A stretch of DNA of 64,000 nucleotides, from positions 442,001 through 506,000 of the forward strand of contig CP091722.1 in the NCBI GenBank assembly GCA_022009755.1, given 5' to 3'. This DNA is from Oscillospiraceae bacterium (GTDB lineage: Bacteria > Bacillota > Clostridia > Christensenellales > QALW01). Position 1 is the stretch's first letter, and every line of letters begins with the position of its first letter. Shown piece by piece: positions 9,314 through 17,886 of the stretch. The notes under the pieces were generated by a model. The model saw only the letters and a program-made list of their open reading frames with translations. It was not told the DNA's origin and did not search any database. A program made the translations under genes and the position numbers.

Positions 9314-10516
9314 ATGATTTCCACCGAGATGACGGAATTAGGGCGCAAACGCTCCGTTATAAGAGAGCTTTTTGAATACGGCAAACAGCGCAGCAGCGAA
9401 ATAGGCGCTGAAAATGTTTTTGATTTCAGCATCGGCAACCCAAGCGTTCCCGCTCCCGCGCAGGTAAATGCCTGCATCAGAGAATTGCTGGATACAACAC
9501 CGTCGGTGCAGCTGCACGGCTATACCTCTGCTCAGGGCGATATGTCAGTGAGAAAGGCCATAGCTGACAGCATATACAGCCGATTTTCTTTCCGTGCGGA
9601 CCCTGATTTTATATACATGACCGCAGGCGCCGCCGCCTCGCTTACAATAACGCTCAAAGCCATAGTGTGTCCGGAGAATAAAGATGAAGTAATTGTAATA
9701 GCGCCGTATTTCCCGGAATACAAAGTATTCATCAATATGACGGGCGCAGGCTGCGTCATCGTGCCGCCTAAAGCGCCGGATTTTCAGATCGATCTCACCG
9801 CGCTGGAAGCTGCAATAACTTCGCATACAAAGGCAGTAATCGTAAATTCGCCGAACAATCCCTCAGGAGTTGTATATACAAAGGAAACAATGCAGGCGCT
9901 GTGCCGCTTGCTTGAGGAAAAAAGCAAGCAGAGGGGAGAGCCGATATACCTTATTTCCGATGAACCGTACCGCGAGCTTACATACGGAGCCGAGGTTGCA
10001 TATCTGCCGCTGCTGTATAAAAACACCATTGTTTGCTATTCCTTCAGCAAATCACTGTCGCTGCCGGGCGAGCGCATCGGCTATATACTTATAAGCCCCG
10101 ATTGCTGCCGGGCAGCAGCCCTTTTTCAGGCTGTTTGCGGCGCAGGACGCGCACTGGGCTTTGTTTGCGCTCCGTCGCTTTTTCAGTATGTAATTAAAAG
10201 CTGCTTAAATGCCGATATCAGCCAAAATGTCGAGATTTACCGTAATAACAGGGATATTCTTTATAATTCGCTTGTCGAAATGGGGTATGAGTGCGTATAC
10301 CCCGATGGCGCCTTTTATCTTTTTGTAAAGTCGCCGGAGCCGGATGCCAACGCCTTCAGCGAGCGCGCAAAGAAGCACGAGCTTCTTATCGTGCCGGGCG
10401 ATGATTTCGGCTGTCCGGGTTATGTCCGCATTTCCTACTGCGTGCGTGAAGAAATGATACGCCGTTCGCTTCCGGCCTTCCGCGCACTGATAGAGGAATA
10501 CAGGAAAGGCTTTTAA
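9314..10516 (+). CDS. Class I/II pyridoxal-phosphate aminotransferase
   Basis: Fold type I aminotransferase of about 400 residues, closest in pattern to the AspB-like aspartate/aromatic group. It has the NSPNNPSG motif for substrate and cofactor binding, ISDEPYRE with the pyridine-ring aspartate, and YSFSKSLSLPGERIGY with the Schiff-base lysine. It would transfer an amino group between an amino acid and a 2-oxo acid; substrate preference is not readable. The start is ATG 9314, directly after AGGAGG. An upstream in-frame ATG at 9269 would lie inside the preceding terminator hairpin. Confidence 0.9.
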   Translation: MISTEMTELGRKRSVIRELFEYGKQRSSEIGAENVFDFSIGNPSVPAPAQVNACIRELLDTTPSVQLHGYTSAQGDMSVRKAIADSIYSRFSFRADPDFIYMTAGAAASLTITLKAIVCPENKDEVIVIAPYFPEYKVFINMTGAGCVIVPPKAPDFQIDLTALEAAITSHTKAVIVNSPNNPSGVVYTKETMQALCRLLEEKSKQRGEPIYLISDEPYRELTYGAEVAYLPLLYKNTIVCYSFSKSLSLPGERIGYILISPDCCRAAALFQAVCGAGRALGFVCAPSLFQYVIKSCLNADISQNVEIYRNNRDILYNSLVEMGYECVYPDGAFYLFVKSPEPDANAFSERAKKHELLIVPGDDFGCPGYVRISYCVREEMIRRSLPAFRALIEEYRKGF

Positions 10517-10546
10517 CCGATAAGCGATTTTTCCGGATAAACACCG

Positions 10547-10573
10547 AAAAAGAGCCTTTTCAGGCTCTTTTTT
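10547..10573 (+). terminator. Bidirectional terminator between aminotransferase and recombinase
   Basis: A-run, GAGCCT, TTTC, AGGCTC, T-run. It serves the aminotransferase on the plus strand and can serve the converging recombinase gene ending at 10597. Confidence 0.88.
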
Positions 10574-10596
10574 CACATCCGACTATATTATAAAAA

Positions 10597-11475
10597 TCAC
10601 TGATTATCTTCGCTTTTTTCGGTCTTCTCACGGTCCTCACGAAGCTTAATAAGCCGCGAGGCTTCGCGTCTTCGGTCTTCCACCATTGCTGCATAATGCT
10701 TTCTTGTGGTATTTACATCCTTGTGTCCCAAAACATCGGCAACAAGATATATATCGCCGCTTTGTCTGTATAAATTTGTTCCGTAGGTTGAGCGCAGCTT
10801 GTGCGGGGTAATGCGCTTGAGCGGGGTGGCGATTCTGCTGTATTTCTGAACAAGATACTGTATCGATCTTTGCTGCATACGCTTTCGCTGCCCGGATAGA
10901 AACAGCGCGGCAGCAGCATCGTCATCAGCCGCCTCCACTGTACGGCGCTGCTCTATATAGGCAAGCAGCACCTCGGCAACCTCATTGCTGATATACAGGA
11001 TTGCTTCATTTCCGCCCTTGCGGGTAACCTTAATGCTCAGATCATCAAAATTTATATCGTCAATGTTAAGCCCGACGCACTCACTTACACGGATGCCGGT
11101 ACCAAGCAGCAGGGTAATAATTGCCAAATCCCGCTTTTGCGTGTTTCTGTGCAGAGATTGCTGACGCTGGGTAAGCTTTTCACCGCTTTCAACCTCGTTT
11201 AGCAGCTTTTCAATTTCATCCACTTCAAGGCGGATTATTGCCTTTTCATGCAGCTTGGGGGAATCCACCAGCGCCGCCACATTGCTTGATAGCTTTTCCT
11301 TCTTGAAATAGTATTTGAACAAAGAGCGTATTGAGCTTAATTTGCGCGCCTTGCCGCGTTCGCCGTTCTCACTTGTAATAACTACCGTTTTGTTTTTCGT
11401 AGTCGAAATTGCGGTCATAGAGGGAAACATAGTCAAGGAATTTTTTTCAATGTCGGTGGCGGTCACGGTTTCCAA
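10597..11475 (-). CDS. Tyrosine recombinase (XerC/D-like), catalytic C-terminal segment
   Basis: Catalytic part of a site-specific tyrosine recombinase. The conserved active-site residues are visible: Arg in GTGIRVSECVG, HKLR as the His-x-x-Arg box, GH in DVLGHKDV, and the nucleophilic Tyr in TTRKHYAAM. A core-binding (SAM-like) domain precedes them. The annotated start is internal. The true N-terminus lies in the next entry, joined at a run of seven T on the plus strand (11502-11508), where eight would restore the frame. No phage genes or att repeats are near, so it is probably a chromosomal Xer-type enzyme rather than a prophage integrase. Confidence 0.88.
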   Translation of the reverse strand: METVTATDIEKNSLTMFPSMTAISTTKNKTVVITSENGERGKARKLSSIRSLFKYYFKKEKLSSNVAALVDSPKLHEKAIIRLEVDEIEKLLNEVESGEKLTQRQQSLHRNTQKRDLAIITLLLGTGIRVSECVGLNIDDINFDDLSIKVTRKGGNEAILYISNEVAEVLLAYIEQRRTVEAADDDAAAALFLSGQRKRMQQRSIQYLVQKYSRIATPLKRITPHKLRSTYGTNLYRQSGDIYLVADVLGHKDVNTTRKHYAAMVEDRRREASRLIKLREDREKTEKSEDNQ

Positions 11476-11723
11476 ATCGTCAAGTGTGATTTGACGAATG
11501 CTTTTTTTGAATCAAATTTGGCATCGGAGAGATACTCAAAAAACAGTTTAAGATCATAAACATAATTCAGCCGTGTCAAAGCACTGGTACGGGAGGAAAT
11601 TGCGCGAAAATAGGCCTCGCAGAATTCCGGAAGCTCTTTCATTGAAAGACGAATTTTTTCCGTAAGCTCACGGGTATGCTGCTTATAATAATTTGTACTG
11701 CCTGACTGTAAATCGTTAGCCAT
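11463..11723 (-). CDS. Tyrosine recombinase, N-terminal segment
   Basis: N-terminal core-binding segment of the recombinase (pattern FCEAYFRAISSRTSALTRLN). It runs out of frame after the A7 tract at 11502-11508. The start is taken as ATG 11723, with AAAGGTG upstream. A longer frame to 11801 exists but would run through a perfect 12-bp terminator-like hairpin at 11763-11792, so it is rejected. Confidence 0.8.
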   Translation of the reverse strand: MANDLQSGSTNYYKQHTRELTEKIRLSMKELPEFCEAYFRAISSRTSALTRLNYVYDLKLFFEYLSDAKFDSKKAFVKSHLTIWKP

Positions 11724-11762
11724 AAATTCATTGCACCTTTTATACGGGGAGAAGACGCGATA

Positions 11763-11792
11763 CTTTTCGCAAAACACAACTTTTGCGAAAAG
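11763..11792 (-). terminator. Perfect 12-bp palindromic hairpin
   Basis: CTTTTCGCAAAA, a six-base loop, TTTTGCGAAAAG, between the DivIVA-like gene and the recombinase gene. It could be a terminator for the upstream gene. Its position just before a recombinase gene and its perfect symmetry also allow a protein-binding role. Confidence 0.5.
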
Positions 11793-11819
11793 ATAGGGCA
11801 TATCCGGGCTGAAATATCA

Positions 11820-12533
11820 TCAATCATTCATATTTGCAGCTTCATTATTGATATCTTTAATATCCCGTATCAAAGCCTCATCCGTACATACATCTACAAA
11901 CTGTGCGGGTTCCACAGACGCTTCATCGCAGCACTTGCAATTTGCCTCTGCATTAGCCGTATCATCATCAAATGCACGCGTGCACGCCGCCGCATCGTTT
12001 TTACCGTCAGAATCCTCCGCCGTGTTTTCCTTTCCGATGCCAAGCTCATTGCACATTACGGACAGATCAAGATTAACGCTTTCAAGAATCTGCCGCTGTA
12101 AGATATCCGAATTTATTTCCGCTGCTGTGTCGGTGCCGTCCCGTTGTTCGGCATTGTCCGACGACGGCGATTTTTCGGCATCTGACGGAATCGCTTTGAC
12201 GCTTTCAAGGCTCAGCTTAGCGTCCGACCATTTTTCCAGCGAATCAATTCTGCCTATCAGTTCATCATAGCTGTCCGCAACCGCTTTTTTCATTTCGGCA
12301 ATGCCGGTTCTGCAAAGCTGCGCGCGCTCATTCCATTCCTTTTTAAGCTCATCGTAATGCTCATCGGTCTTTTTTGCGCGTTCCTTGCAGTCCGATTCAA
12401 TATCCTGTGCGCGCTTTACGGCATCCACCAGCACCTCCGAAACGGCCCTGGACGAATTTTCCAATTCGGTAATTTTGCGCCGGAAGGAATCGTTTTCGGT
12501 CTGCAGCGCCTGGATTTCATCTCGCAGAGACAT
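11820..12533 (-). CDS. DivIVA-like coiled-coil protein (probably frameshifted at the 5' end)
   Basis: The frame encodes a long heptad-rich coiled coil (about residues 1-90), then an acidic, low-complexity C-terminal tail. Upstream of the called ATG the same frame stays open and encodes FRGYDRRETDSYISELKE, the hallmark GYD-x-x-E/V-D start of DivIVA-family septum and pole proteins. No good start exists in that frame. Adding one T to the TTT at 12603-12605 links it to ATG 12616, giving a DivIVA-like protein of about 265 residues. These proteins mark curved membranes and recruit division or envelope factors; the partner here is unknown. Confidence 0.7.
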   Translation of the reverse strand: MSLRDEIQALQTENDSFRRKITELENSSRAVSEVLVDAVKRAQDIESDCKERAKKTDEHYDELKKEWNERAQLCRTGIAEMKKAVADSYDELIGRIDSLEKWSDAKLSLESVKAIPSDAEKSPSSDNAEQRDGTDTAAEINSDILQRQILESVNLDLSVMCNELGIGKENTAEDSDGKNDAAACTRAFDDDTANAEANCKCCDEASVEPAQFVDVCTDEALIRDIKDINNEAANMND

Positions 12534-12698
12534 TATCTGCTGCTCATAACTCTCCTTAAGCTCGCTGATATAGCTGTCGGTTTCCCTGCGGTCATAGCCG
12601 CGAAAGCAATTTTCATAAGTAAATCATGCTCCGTTATTCATTGAAAATTATGCAGACATTGTATATCGTAATCCGTAACCGCAGTAAGAAGCGCGTTT

Positions 12699-12953
12699 TT
12701 ATCTGCGCTGCTCCTTGCAATTGCCTTCAAGCAGCATCTTTTGCTTAAGATCATACAGCTTTTGCGAAAGGTCAACCTTGTATATATGCGGCTGCACAAG
12801 ACGCTTGTATTCATCCCACAGCGTGTTCATCTGCTCCTTATGATATGCAGCGATATCCATAAGCTCCGGCGAGTTATATACCTGCTCGCCCTTAACGAAA
12901 TCGGCACCAACAGCTGTTTTGCCGTAAAATTTTCCACCGTCATCCGCTTCCAT
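12699..12953 (-). CDS. pncB: Nicotinate phosphoribosyltransferase, C-terminal segment
   Basis: Last part of pncB. The real continuation begins near 12899, where TTT should be TTTT, and reads FVKGEQVYNSPELMDI, the conserved C-terminal segment of Gram-positive nicotinate phosphoribosyltransferases. The upstream part of this open frame overlaps the middle segment and is not coding. Confidence 0.85.
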   Translation of the reverse strand: MEADDGGKFYGKTAVGADFVKGEQVYNSPELMDIAAYHKEQMNTLWDEYKRLVQPHIYKVDLSQKLYDLKQKMLLEGNCKEQRR

Positions 12954-13822
12954 GTGTTTACCGGATCAAAAATCTCCATAGGCTTGCTTGTATCAATAAC
13001 CTCATCGTCAAGACATACATAATCCGCTATTGCTTTGCCCGTCGCGTTTTCATAGAAACGGTAAACATTTTTTATGCCGGGGTTTGTCATTTTCACGGGG
13101 TTTTCCGATATTTTGATTCTCGGATAAACAACGCCGTTGCGGACAATGGCAGAAAGCTTGTAAACGCCTCCCAGTGCGGGAAGATCATCGCTTGTGATCA
13201 TTTTTGTGCCTACGCCCCATACATCGATAGCCGCCCCCTGCGCGCGAAGCTCCCATATGGTTTGTTCATCCATATCACCGGAAACAAACACCTTTGCATC
13301 GGGAAAGCCGGCCTCGTCCATCATCTGCCGCGCTTTTTTGGAAAGATAAGCAAGATCGCCGGAATCAAGGCGTATGCCTACCGGCTTATAGCCCTTCTCA
13401 CGCAGCTCTTTGAATACCGTTATTGCATTTGGCATACCGCTTTTCAGCGTATTATATGTGTCAACAAGCAGCATGCAGCTGTCGGGATATACATCCGCGT
13501 ATGCCCGGAAGGCCTCCAATTCCGTCGGGAAGGACATCACCCAGCTGTGAGCGTGCGTTCCCTTCGCGGGCAAGTTATACTGCTGCCCGGTATAAACATT
13601 GCTTGTTGCCACGCAGCCGCCTATTATGGAAGCGCGCGCACCGTAAATGCCTGCATCTGGCCCCTGAGCTCTGCGCAGCCCGAATTCCAATACATCAGTG
13701 CCGCCTGCCGCATAGACCACCTTGCTTGCCTTTGTTGCAATCAGTGTCTGATGGTTGATTATATTAAGCAATGCCGTTTCTACCAGCTGCGCCTGCATTA
13801 TCGGCGCTCTTACACGCATCAT
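12827..13822 (-). CDS. pncB: Nicotinate phosphoribosyltransferase, middle segment
   Basis: Core of the enzyme that joins nicotinate and PRPP to nicotinate mononucleotide in NAD salvage, coupled to ATP hydrolysis. Family landmarks are RVRAPIMQAQLVETALLN, the GTSNV-like ATSNVYTGQQYNLPAKGTHAHSW region around the catalytic site, and IRLDSGDLAYLS with the phosphate-binding residues. It is flanked by breaks at 13836-13838 and 12898-12900; each is cured by one T on the coding strand. Confidence 0.9.
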   Translation of the reverse strand: MMRVRAPIMQAQLVETALLNIINHQTLIATKASKVVYAAGGTDVLEFGLRRAQGPDAGIYGARASIIGGCVATSNVYTGQQYNLPAKGTHAHSWVMSFPTELEAFRAYADVYPDSCMLLVDTYNTLKSGMPNAITVFKELREKGYKPVGIRLDSGDLAYLSKKARQMMDEAGFPDAKVFVSGDMDEQTIWELRAQGAAIDVWGVGTKMITSDDLPALGGVYKLSAIVRNGVVYPRIKISENPVKMTNPGIKNVYRFYENATGKAIADYVCLDDEVIDTSKPMEIFDPVNTWKRMTVENFTAKQLLVPISLRASRYITRRSLWISLHIIRSR

Positions 13823-14127
13823 AGGCTCGCCGGGGAAATCGGCGTGCCCTCCGGTATTGCATAAACATCCCCCATGAATTTGAAATTCCGAAGGTATTCA
13901 AAGAATTCCTCGTCAAAAAGGTTCAGTGACCGCAGATACTCAATATCCTCCGGGCCGAAATGAAGGTTTGCAAGGTATTCAATAGCCTGCTCCAGTCCCG
14001 CCATAACGGCATAAACACTGTTGTTTTGAAGCGGGCGGTAAAACATATCAAACACCGCTTCCTCATCGCTCATGCCGTGCTTGAGATACCCGTTCATCAT
14101 TGTAAGCTGGTAGAGATCCGTAAGCAT
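13819..14127 (-). CDS. pncB: Nicotinate phosphoribosyltransferase, N-terminal segment
   Basis: N-terminal domain with LTDLYQLTMMNGYLKHG, the family signature. The natural start is probably ATG 14146: removing one A from the A5 tract at 14139-14143 gives MKRNLTMLTDLYQ, the expected N-terminus. That start is 7 bases past the lgt stop, so lgt and pncB form an operon. pncB thus has three breaks in about 1.45 kb. Confidence 0.88.
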   Translation of the reverse strand: MLTDLYQLTMMNGYLKHGMSDEEAVFDMFYRPLQNNSVYAVMAGLEQAIEYLANLHFGPEDIEYLRSLNLFDEEFFEYLRNFKFMGDVYAIPEGTPISPASL

Positions 14128-14152
14128 TGTCAGGTTTCTTTTTCATTATACA

Positions 14153-14569
14153 TCAGATATCATCCTCGCTCTCATTTTGTCCGTCGGATTCTTCTTTCGG
14201 AATGCTTTTGTCATCGTCGGAAGCCTCCGCATCATCGGTATCACTGCTTTCGGATGCCGCGCCGCCGTCTGACTCTGCGCAAGCTGCATTGTCTGCCGTT
14301 TCCTTCAGCGGCTTGCTTTCCTCCGAAGCCGCTTCGCCGACACCCGCGCTGTTCTCGGGCTCCTTGTAATATATCGAGCCCGGCGTGCACGGCGCAAGCT
14401 TTCCGCGGCGTGCATACACATGCCCCAGTATCAGCAGCACTCCCGATACAATAACAAGTATTGCGCTCAATACGCTGGATACGGGCAGCCCACTGTTCCA
14501 CAGCTTAAGCTGATCCTGCCTCAGCAGCTCTACAAAGGCCCGCTCTATGCCGTAGAGCAAAAATACCAC
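14153..14569 (-). CDS. lgt: Prolipoprotein diacylglyceryl transferase, C-terminal segment with acidic tail
   Basis: C-terminal part of Lgt: RAFVELLRQDQ, the conserved loop, and a final membrane helix (about 14420-14480). It is followed by a tail of roughly 70 residues rich in Asp, Glu and Ser that is not part of the usual Lgt fold. The in-frame join to the previous segment is at 14559-14563, where five T on the coding strand should be six. Confidence 0.85.
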   Translation of the reverse strand: MVFLLYGIERAFVELLRQDQLKLWNSGLPVSSVLSAILVIVSGVLLILGHVYARRGKLAPCTPGSIYYKEPENSAGVGEAASEESKPLKETADNAACAESDGGAASESSDTDDAEASDDDKSIPKEESDGQNESEDDI

Positions 14570-14796
14570 AGCGCAAGCTCACCGCTGAAGCGCTGGCGTT
14601 TTCGGTATATAATAAGAAATATGCATATCAGCAGGCACCAGAAGGATTCATAAAAAAATGTAGCCTGATACCATCCTGCTTCAAACGCAGCCCCTGTAAC
14701 GGGGTTTGAGCCCTTGGGAGAATTGAAATACACCGCGTATGGGAACCATTGCAGGGCTTTATCGGTAACTGCATTTCCGAAAGCCTCCTGATTCAT
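14545..14796 (-). CDS. lgt: Prolipoprotein diacylglyceryl transferase, middle segment
   Basis: The frame is open from about 14856. Upstream of the internal ATG it encodes the Lgt signature APCLAIGQAFGRWGNFMNQE, containing the phosphatidylglycerol-binding arginine, then FYESFWCLLIC. It needs one T removed at 14854-14856 to join the N-terminal segment. Confidence 0.87.
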   Translation of the reverse strand: MNQEAFGNAVTDKALQWFPYAVYFNSPKGSNPVTGAAFEAGWYQATFFYESFWCLLICIFLIIYRKRQRFSGELALWYFCSTA

Positions 14797-14851
14797 AAAA
14801 TTCCCCCATCTTCCGAAAGCCTGACCTATCGCAAGACACGGCGCGGCAATA

Positions 14852-15253
14852 TCAAAGCAGACTCAGCTTTTGCTTGCGTATTTTGCTGCAAATAAAAAGT
14901 CCCAGCACGCCGCCTATTATGCCGCCGTATATAGCCAGCCCGCCGTCGCTTATTCTGAATATATCCGCTATCGTCTTAAAATGATGATCCGGATCGAATA
15001 TCACATAATAAAGCCGTGCAAATACTATTGCAAATATCATGGCCCATATTACCATATCCGTAGAAAGGTCGCCCGGCAATTTACGGCGCTTTGCATCCAG
15101 CGTTGCCAGAAAAAAGCCCGCAAGCACGCCTACTGCAATAATTATTCCGTACCAATAAATGTTTCTGCCGAACAATTGGAATGCCACATTGTCAATATTA
15201 CGCCCCGTTCCGAATATATCATTGAAAAACGAGCCGATGGAAAGCAGCGTCAT
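14852..15253 (-). CDS. lgt: Prolipoprotein diacylglyceryl transferase, N-terminal segment
   Basis: Lgt transfers diacylglycerol from phosphatidylglycerol to the lipobox cysteine of prelipoproteins at the membrane. Two lipoproteins in this window (28.6 and 31.7 kb) are potential substrates. This segment holds the first membrane helices, including IYWYGIIIAVGVLAGFF, the family N-terminal motif. The ATG at 15253 follows GGAAGG at good spacing and the gene has its own promoter at 15295-15322. Confidence 0.9.
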   Translation of the reverse strand: MTLLSIGSFFNDIFGTGRNIDNVAFQLFGRNIYWYGIIIAVGVLAGFFLATLDAKRRKLPGDLSTDMVIWAMIFAIVFARLYYVIFDPDHHFKTIADIFRISDGGLAIYGGIIGGVLGLFICSKIRKQKLSLL

Positions 15254-15294
15254 TTGTACACCTTCCTTTTCGTACCTGAAATAAACTAAAAACT

Positions 15295-15322
15295 ATTATA
15301 CCACAACAAAAGCATAAGTCAA
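15295..15322 (-). promoter_or_regulatory. Promoter of lgt-pncB
   Basis: On the minus strand TTGACT (15317-15322), a 16-base spacer, TATAAT (15295-15300), about 40 bases before the lgt start. Confidence 0.75.
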
Positions 15323-15350
15323 GATTTGCCGTCAAAAATCGCCGCCGTAT

Positions 15351-16670
15351 TCAAACCGTTGCCGCCGGCTCATTCTCGATTCTGCCCAAAATAAGCCTGC
15401 GGGCAGGCGGCGCCTGGCTGCCTATAAAGGTCGATTCCCTAAGAATGCTTACCGCTTCAATTCCGTCGTGCGAATTGCTGAACAGCCGCGCGATTATATC
15501 GCCTTTTTTCACTGTGTCGCCGCGCTTTTTAAGCAGCAGGATTCCCGCTCCGTAGTCAATGCCGTCGTTTTGGCGTGCGCGCCCGGCTCCCAGTATCTGC
15601 GCCGCGCGTCCGTAACCGCTGCAATCCACGCCTGTTATAAAGCCGTCCTTTTCCGCTTTGAAAACTCCTGCATCTTCTCCCGACGGCAAACGGGAATAAT
15701 CATCGCATACAAGCGGATCCCCTCCCTGAGAAGCAATTATCTCCTTCAGCTTCCTAATTCCTGCTCCGTCCGTTATTGCCTGCTTTGCCGCTGCGCGGCA
15801 ATCTGCAATATTCCCCTTACCGGCAAGGTAAAGCATTTCACCCGCCATTGCAATGCATATTTCCGTAAGATCCGCAGGACCTCGCCCCTTAAGGGTTTCA
15901 AAGGCTTCAATAAGCTCCGCGGTATTTCCTATGGCAAAGCCCAGCGGTTCATCCATATCGGTAAGCAGTGCAACGGTCTTTTTGCCGGCGCGCTGTGCTA
16001 TATCAAGCATTATTTTGCCAAGCGCAAGCCCGGCGGCCTCATCCTTATTGAAGGCTCCGCTGCCTACCGTAATATCAAGCAGCAATCTGTCTGCGCCCGA
16101 AGCCAGTTTTTTGCTCATAATACTGGCTGCGATAAGCGCCGGCACTTCAACCGTGCCTGTTATATCGCGCAGGGCATATATTTTTTTATCCGCCGGCGCA
16201 AGAGAGGCGCTTTGTCCGGAAATGCCGGCTCCCACCCGGTTTACGGCGGCAGCAAACTCTTCCTTTGAAAGATCGCATCTGTATCCCGGTATAGCCTCCA
16301 GCTTGTCCACCGTTCCTCCCGTATGCCCAAGCCCGCGGCCGCTGAGCTTTGGGCATACAACGCCGCAGGCGCAGGCAGCGGGAATTATCACAAGGGTGGT
16401 CTTATCCCCTACTCCGCCGGTAGAATGCTTATCCACCTTTATTCCCTTTATTCCGGACAGATCAGCCCTTTCGCCGGAATCTATCATGGCCTTTGTCATT
16501 GCAAATATTTCATGCCGTGACATCGAACGGAAATATACCGCCATCAAAAACGCCGCCGTCTGCTCATCGGGTATTTGTCCGCTGCAGCAGCCGTTAATAA
16601 AAAAGCGTATTTCTTCCTCCGTCAGCTCTTTGCCGTCCCGCTTTTTGCAAATCAGGTCGTATGCCCGCAT
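15351..16670 (-). CDS. pdp: Pyrimidine-nucleoside phosphorylase
   Basis: Phosphorolyses uridine, thymidine and deoxyuridine to the base and (deoxy)ribose 1-phosphate in pyrimidine salvage. 439 residues, full family length and uninterrupted. Landmarks are VDKHSTGGVGDKTTL (phosphate-binding loop), SGRGLGHTGGTVDKLE (the glycosidase/phosphorylase signature) and the C-terminal barrel-sandwich hybrid domain (GAGILLLKKRGDTVKKGD). ATG 16670 is preceded by AGGTGAG. It fits with the cytidine deaminase and the nucleoside-type importer elsewhere in the window. Confidence 0.93.
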   Translation of the reverse strand: MRAYDLICKKRDGKELTEEEIRFFINGCCSGQIPDEQTAAFLMAVYFRSMSRHEIFAMTKAMIDSGERADLSGIKGIKVDKHSTGGVGDKTTLVIIPAACACGVVCPKLSGRGLGHTGGTVDKLEAIPGYRCDLSKEEFAAAVNRVGAGISGQSASLAPADKKIYALRDITGTVEVPALIAASIMSKKLASGADRLLLDITVGSGAFNKDEAAGLALGKIMLDIAQRAGKKTVALLTDMDEPLGFAIGNTAELIEAFETLKGRGPADLTEICIAMAGEMLYLAGKGNIADCRAAAKQAITDGAGIRKLKEIIASQGGDPLVCDDYSRLPSGEDAGVFKAEKDGFITGVDCSGYGRAAQILGAGRARQNDGIDYGAGILLLKKRGDTVKKGDIIARLFSNSHDGIEAVSILRESTFIGSQAPPARRLILGRIENEPAATV

Positions 16671-16704
16671 AAATTCTCACCTGCCGTTTTTAATGATGTT
16701 TATG

Positions 16705-17811
16705 TTATGTGAAAGTATAAAACACACACGGTATATCGGCATTATACAGCTTTCGCCGCGACAGTGCCTTAAGCCCCAAAATCTTTTCTGCCTGCGGTTC
16801 CGGCGTAAGTATTCCCACCGTCCACAGCTGCTGTGTCAGCTGCGAGCATACGCCGGAGAATTCCCCCAGCAGCCGCGCCGCCTCGTTTCTTTCCATAAGC
16901 CTTTCGCCGTACGGCGGGTTTGTCACAAGTCTTCCGCAATATGCATAGCTTTCAAATTCCCGTGCATCGCGGCATGCTGTTGTCAGCACCTGCCCCACTC
17001 CCGCGCGCTCGGCGTGAAACCGCGTCATTTCCGTCATTTCGCCGGAAATATCACTGCACAGAATATCCTCGCACTTTTTTTGCGGCATCTGCCTTGCTCT
17101 TTCCTTCTCTTCCATAAAGCCGTCACGGAATATCGGATAGTCTTCTCCGGCAAATTTTCTCCGCGCACCCGGAGCAATGCCGCGCGCTATCAGCGCAGCT
17201 TCAATTCCTATCGTGCCGCTTCCGCAAAACGGGTCGCACATTACCTGTGTACCGTCATAATCCGTCAAAAGCAGCAGCGCCGCCGCCAAAGTTTCTCTTA
17301 ACGGCGCTTCGGCGTTTTTTACTCTGTAACCCCTCTTGTGCAGCCCCTCTGCACACAAATCAAGCGTCAGGCTTACAACATCTTTTAATATGGATATCTT
17401 CAGAAAAACCGCATTTCCGCTTTCCGGCATTCTTTGCATGTGCCACTTGCTTTGCATTGCGTCTATAACGGCCTTTTTTCCTATTCGCTGCACATCGCGC
17501 TGCGACATAAGCCTGCTTTTTACGCATCGCGCCTCAATACATATACGGCTGTCACGCCCCAAATGCTTAATAACTCCCGCATTTCTTATGCCGTCATAAA
17601 GCGTGTCAAAATCCTGCGCCGGAAATTCCGCTAACAGCAGGCTTACTCTGTCCGCGCTCCTGAGCCATATGCAGGCCCTTGCCGCGTCCTGAGCCGTACC
17701 TTCAAAGGTTACGCGCCCGGTTTCACACTTTATTGCTTCCATGCCGAGCCCGCGCAGCTCCTGAGCAATTATTCCTTCCAAAGCAAAAGCCGATGATACT
17801 GAAAATTTCAT
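16705..17811 (-). CDS. THUMP-domain class I RNA methyltransferase (RlmL/YpsC-like)
   Basis: SAM-dependent N2-guanine methyltransferase acting on RNA, probably 23S rRNA. An N-terminal ferredoxin-like and THUMP domain (about residues 1-160) is followed by an UPF0020 methyltransferase domain with PLRETLAAALL, DPFCGSGTIGIEAAL (SAM site) and the NPPYGERL catalytic motif. About 368 residues. The start is ATG 17811 (MKFSVSSAFALEG is the family N-terminus); the frame extends further upstream without conservation. It lies 35 bases upstream of the phosphorylase gene on the same strand. Confidence 0.9.
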   Translation of the reverse strand: MKFSVSSAFALEGIIAQELRGLGMEAIKCETGRVTFEGTAQDAARACIWLRSADRVSLLLAEFPAQDFDTLYDGIRNAGVIKHLGRDSRICIEARCVKSRLMSQRDVQRIGKKAVIDAMQSKWHMQRMPESGNAVFLKISILKDVVSLTLDLCAEGLHKRGYRVKNAEAPLRETLAAALLLLTDYDGTQVMCDPFCGSGTIGIEAALIARGIAPGARRKFAGEDYPIFRDGFMEEKERARQMPQKKCEDILCSDISGEMTEMTRFHAERAGVGQVLTTACRDAREFESYAYCGRLVTNPPYGERLMERNEAARLLGEFSGVCSQLTQQLWTVGILTPEPQAEKILGLKALSRRKLYNADIPCVFYTFT

Positions 17812-17886
17812 AGTTGTTTTTCCAAACTGAAATAAATTTTTTATGCCTATGCATCCCCGCCGACGCATCCCAGGGCGTTTAGACTG

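Noticed and set aside
11495..11515. Programmed -1 frameshift at the A7 tract of the recombinase
   Set aside because: The slippery run looks suitable, but similar breaks occur in genes that never use frameshifting, in both directions and without a shared motif, so an indel error is simpler.
10597..11723. Prophage or integrative element around the tyrosine recombinase
   Set aside because: No phage structural, excision or replication genes, no attachment repeats and no change in composition nearby; the flanking genes are housekeeping.
15853..17301. A 482-codon open frame on the plus strand
   Set aside because: It is antisense to the pyrimidine-nucleoside phosphorylase and the RNA methyltransferase, both of which show full conserved motifs; the opposite frame is Ser/Pro/Arg-rich with no recognisable domain.
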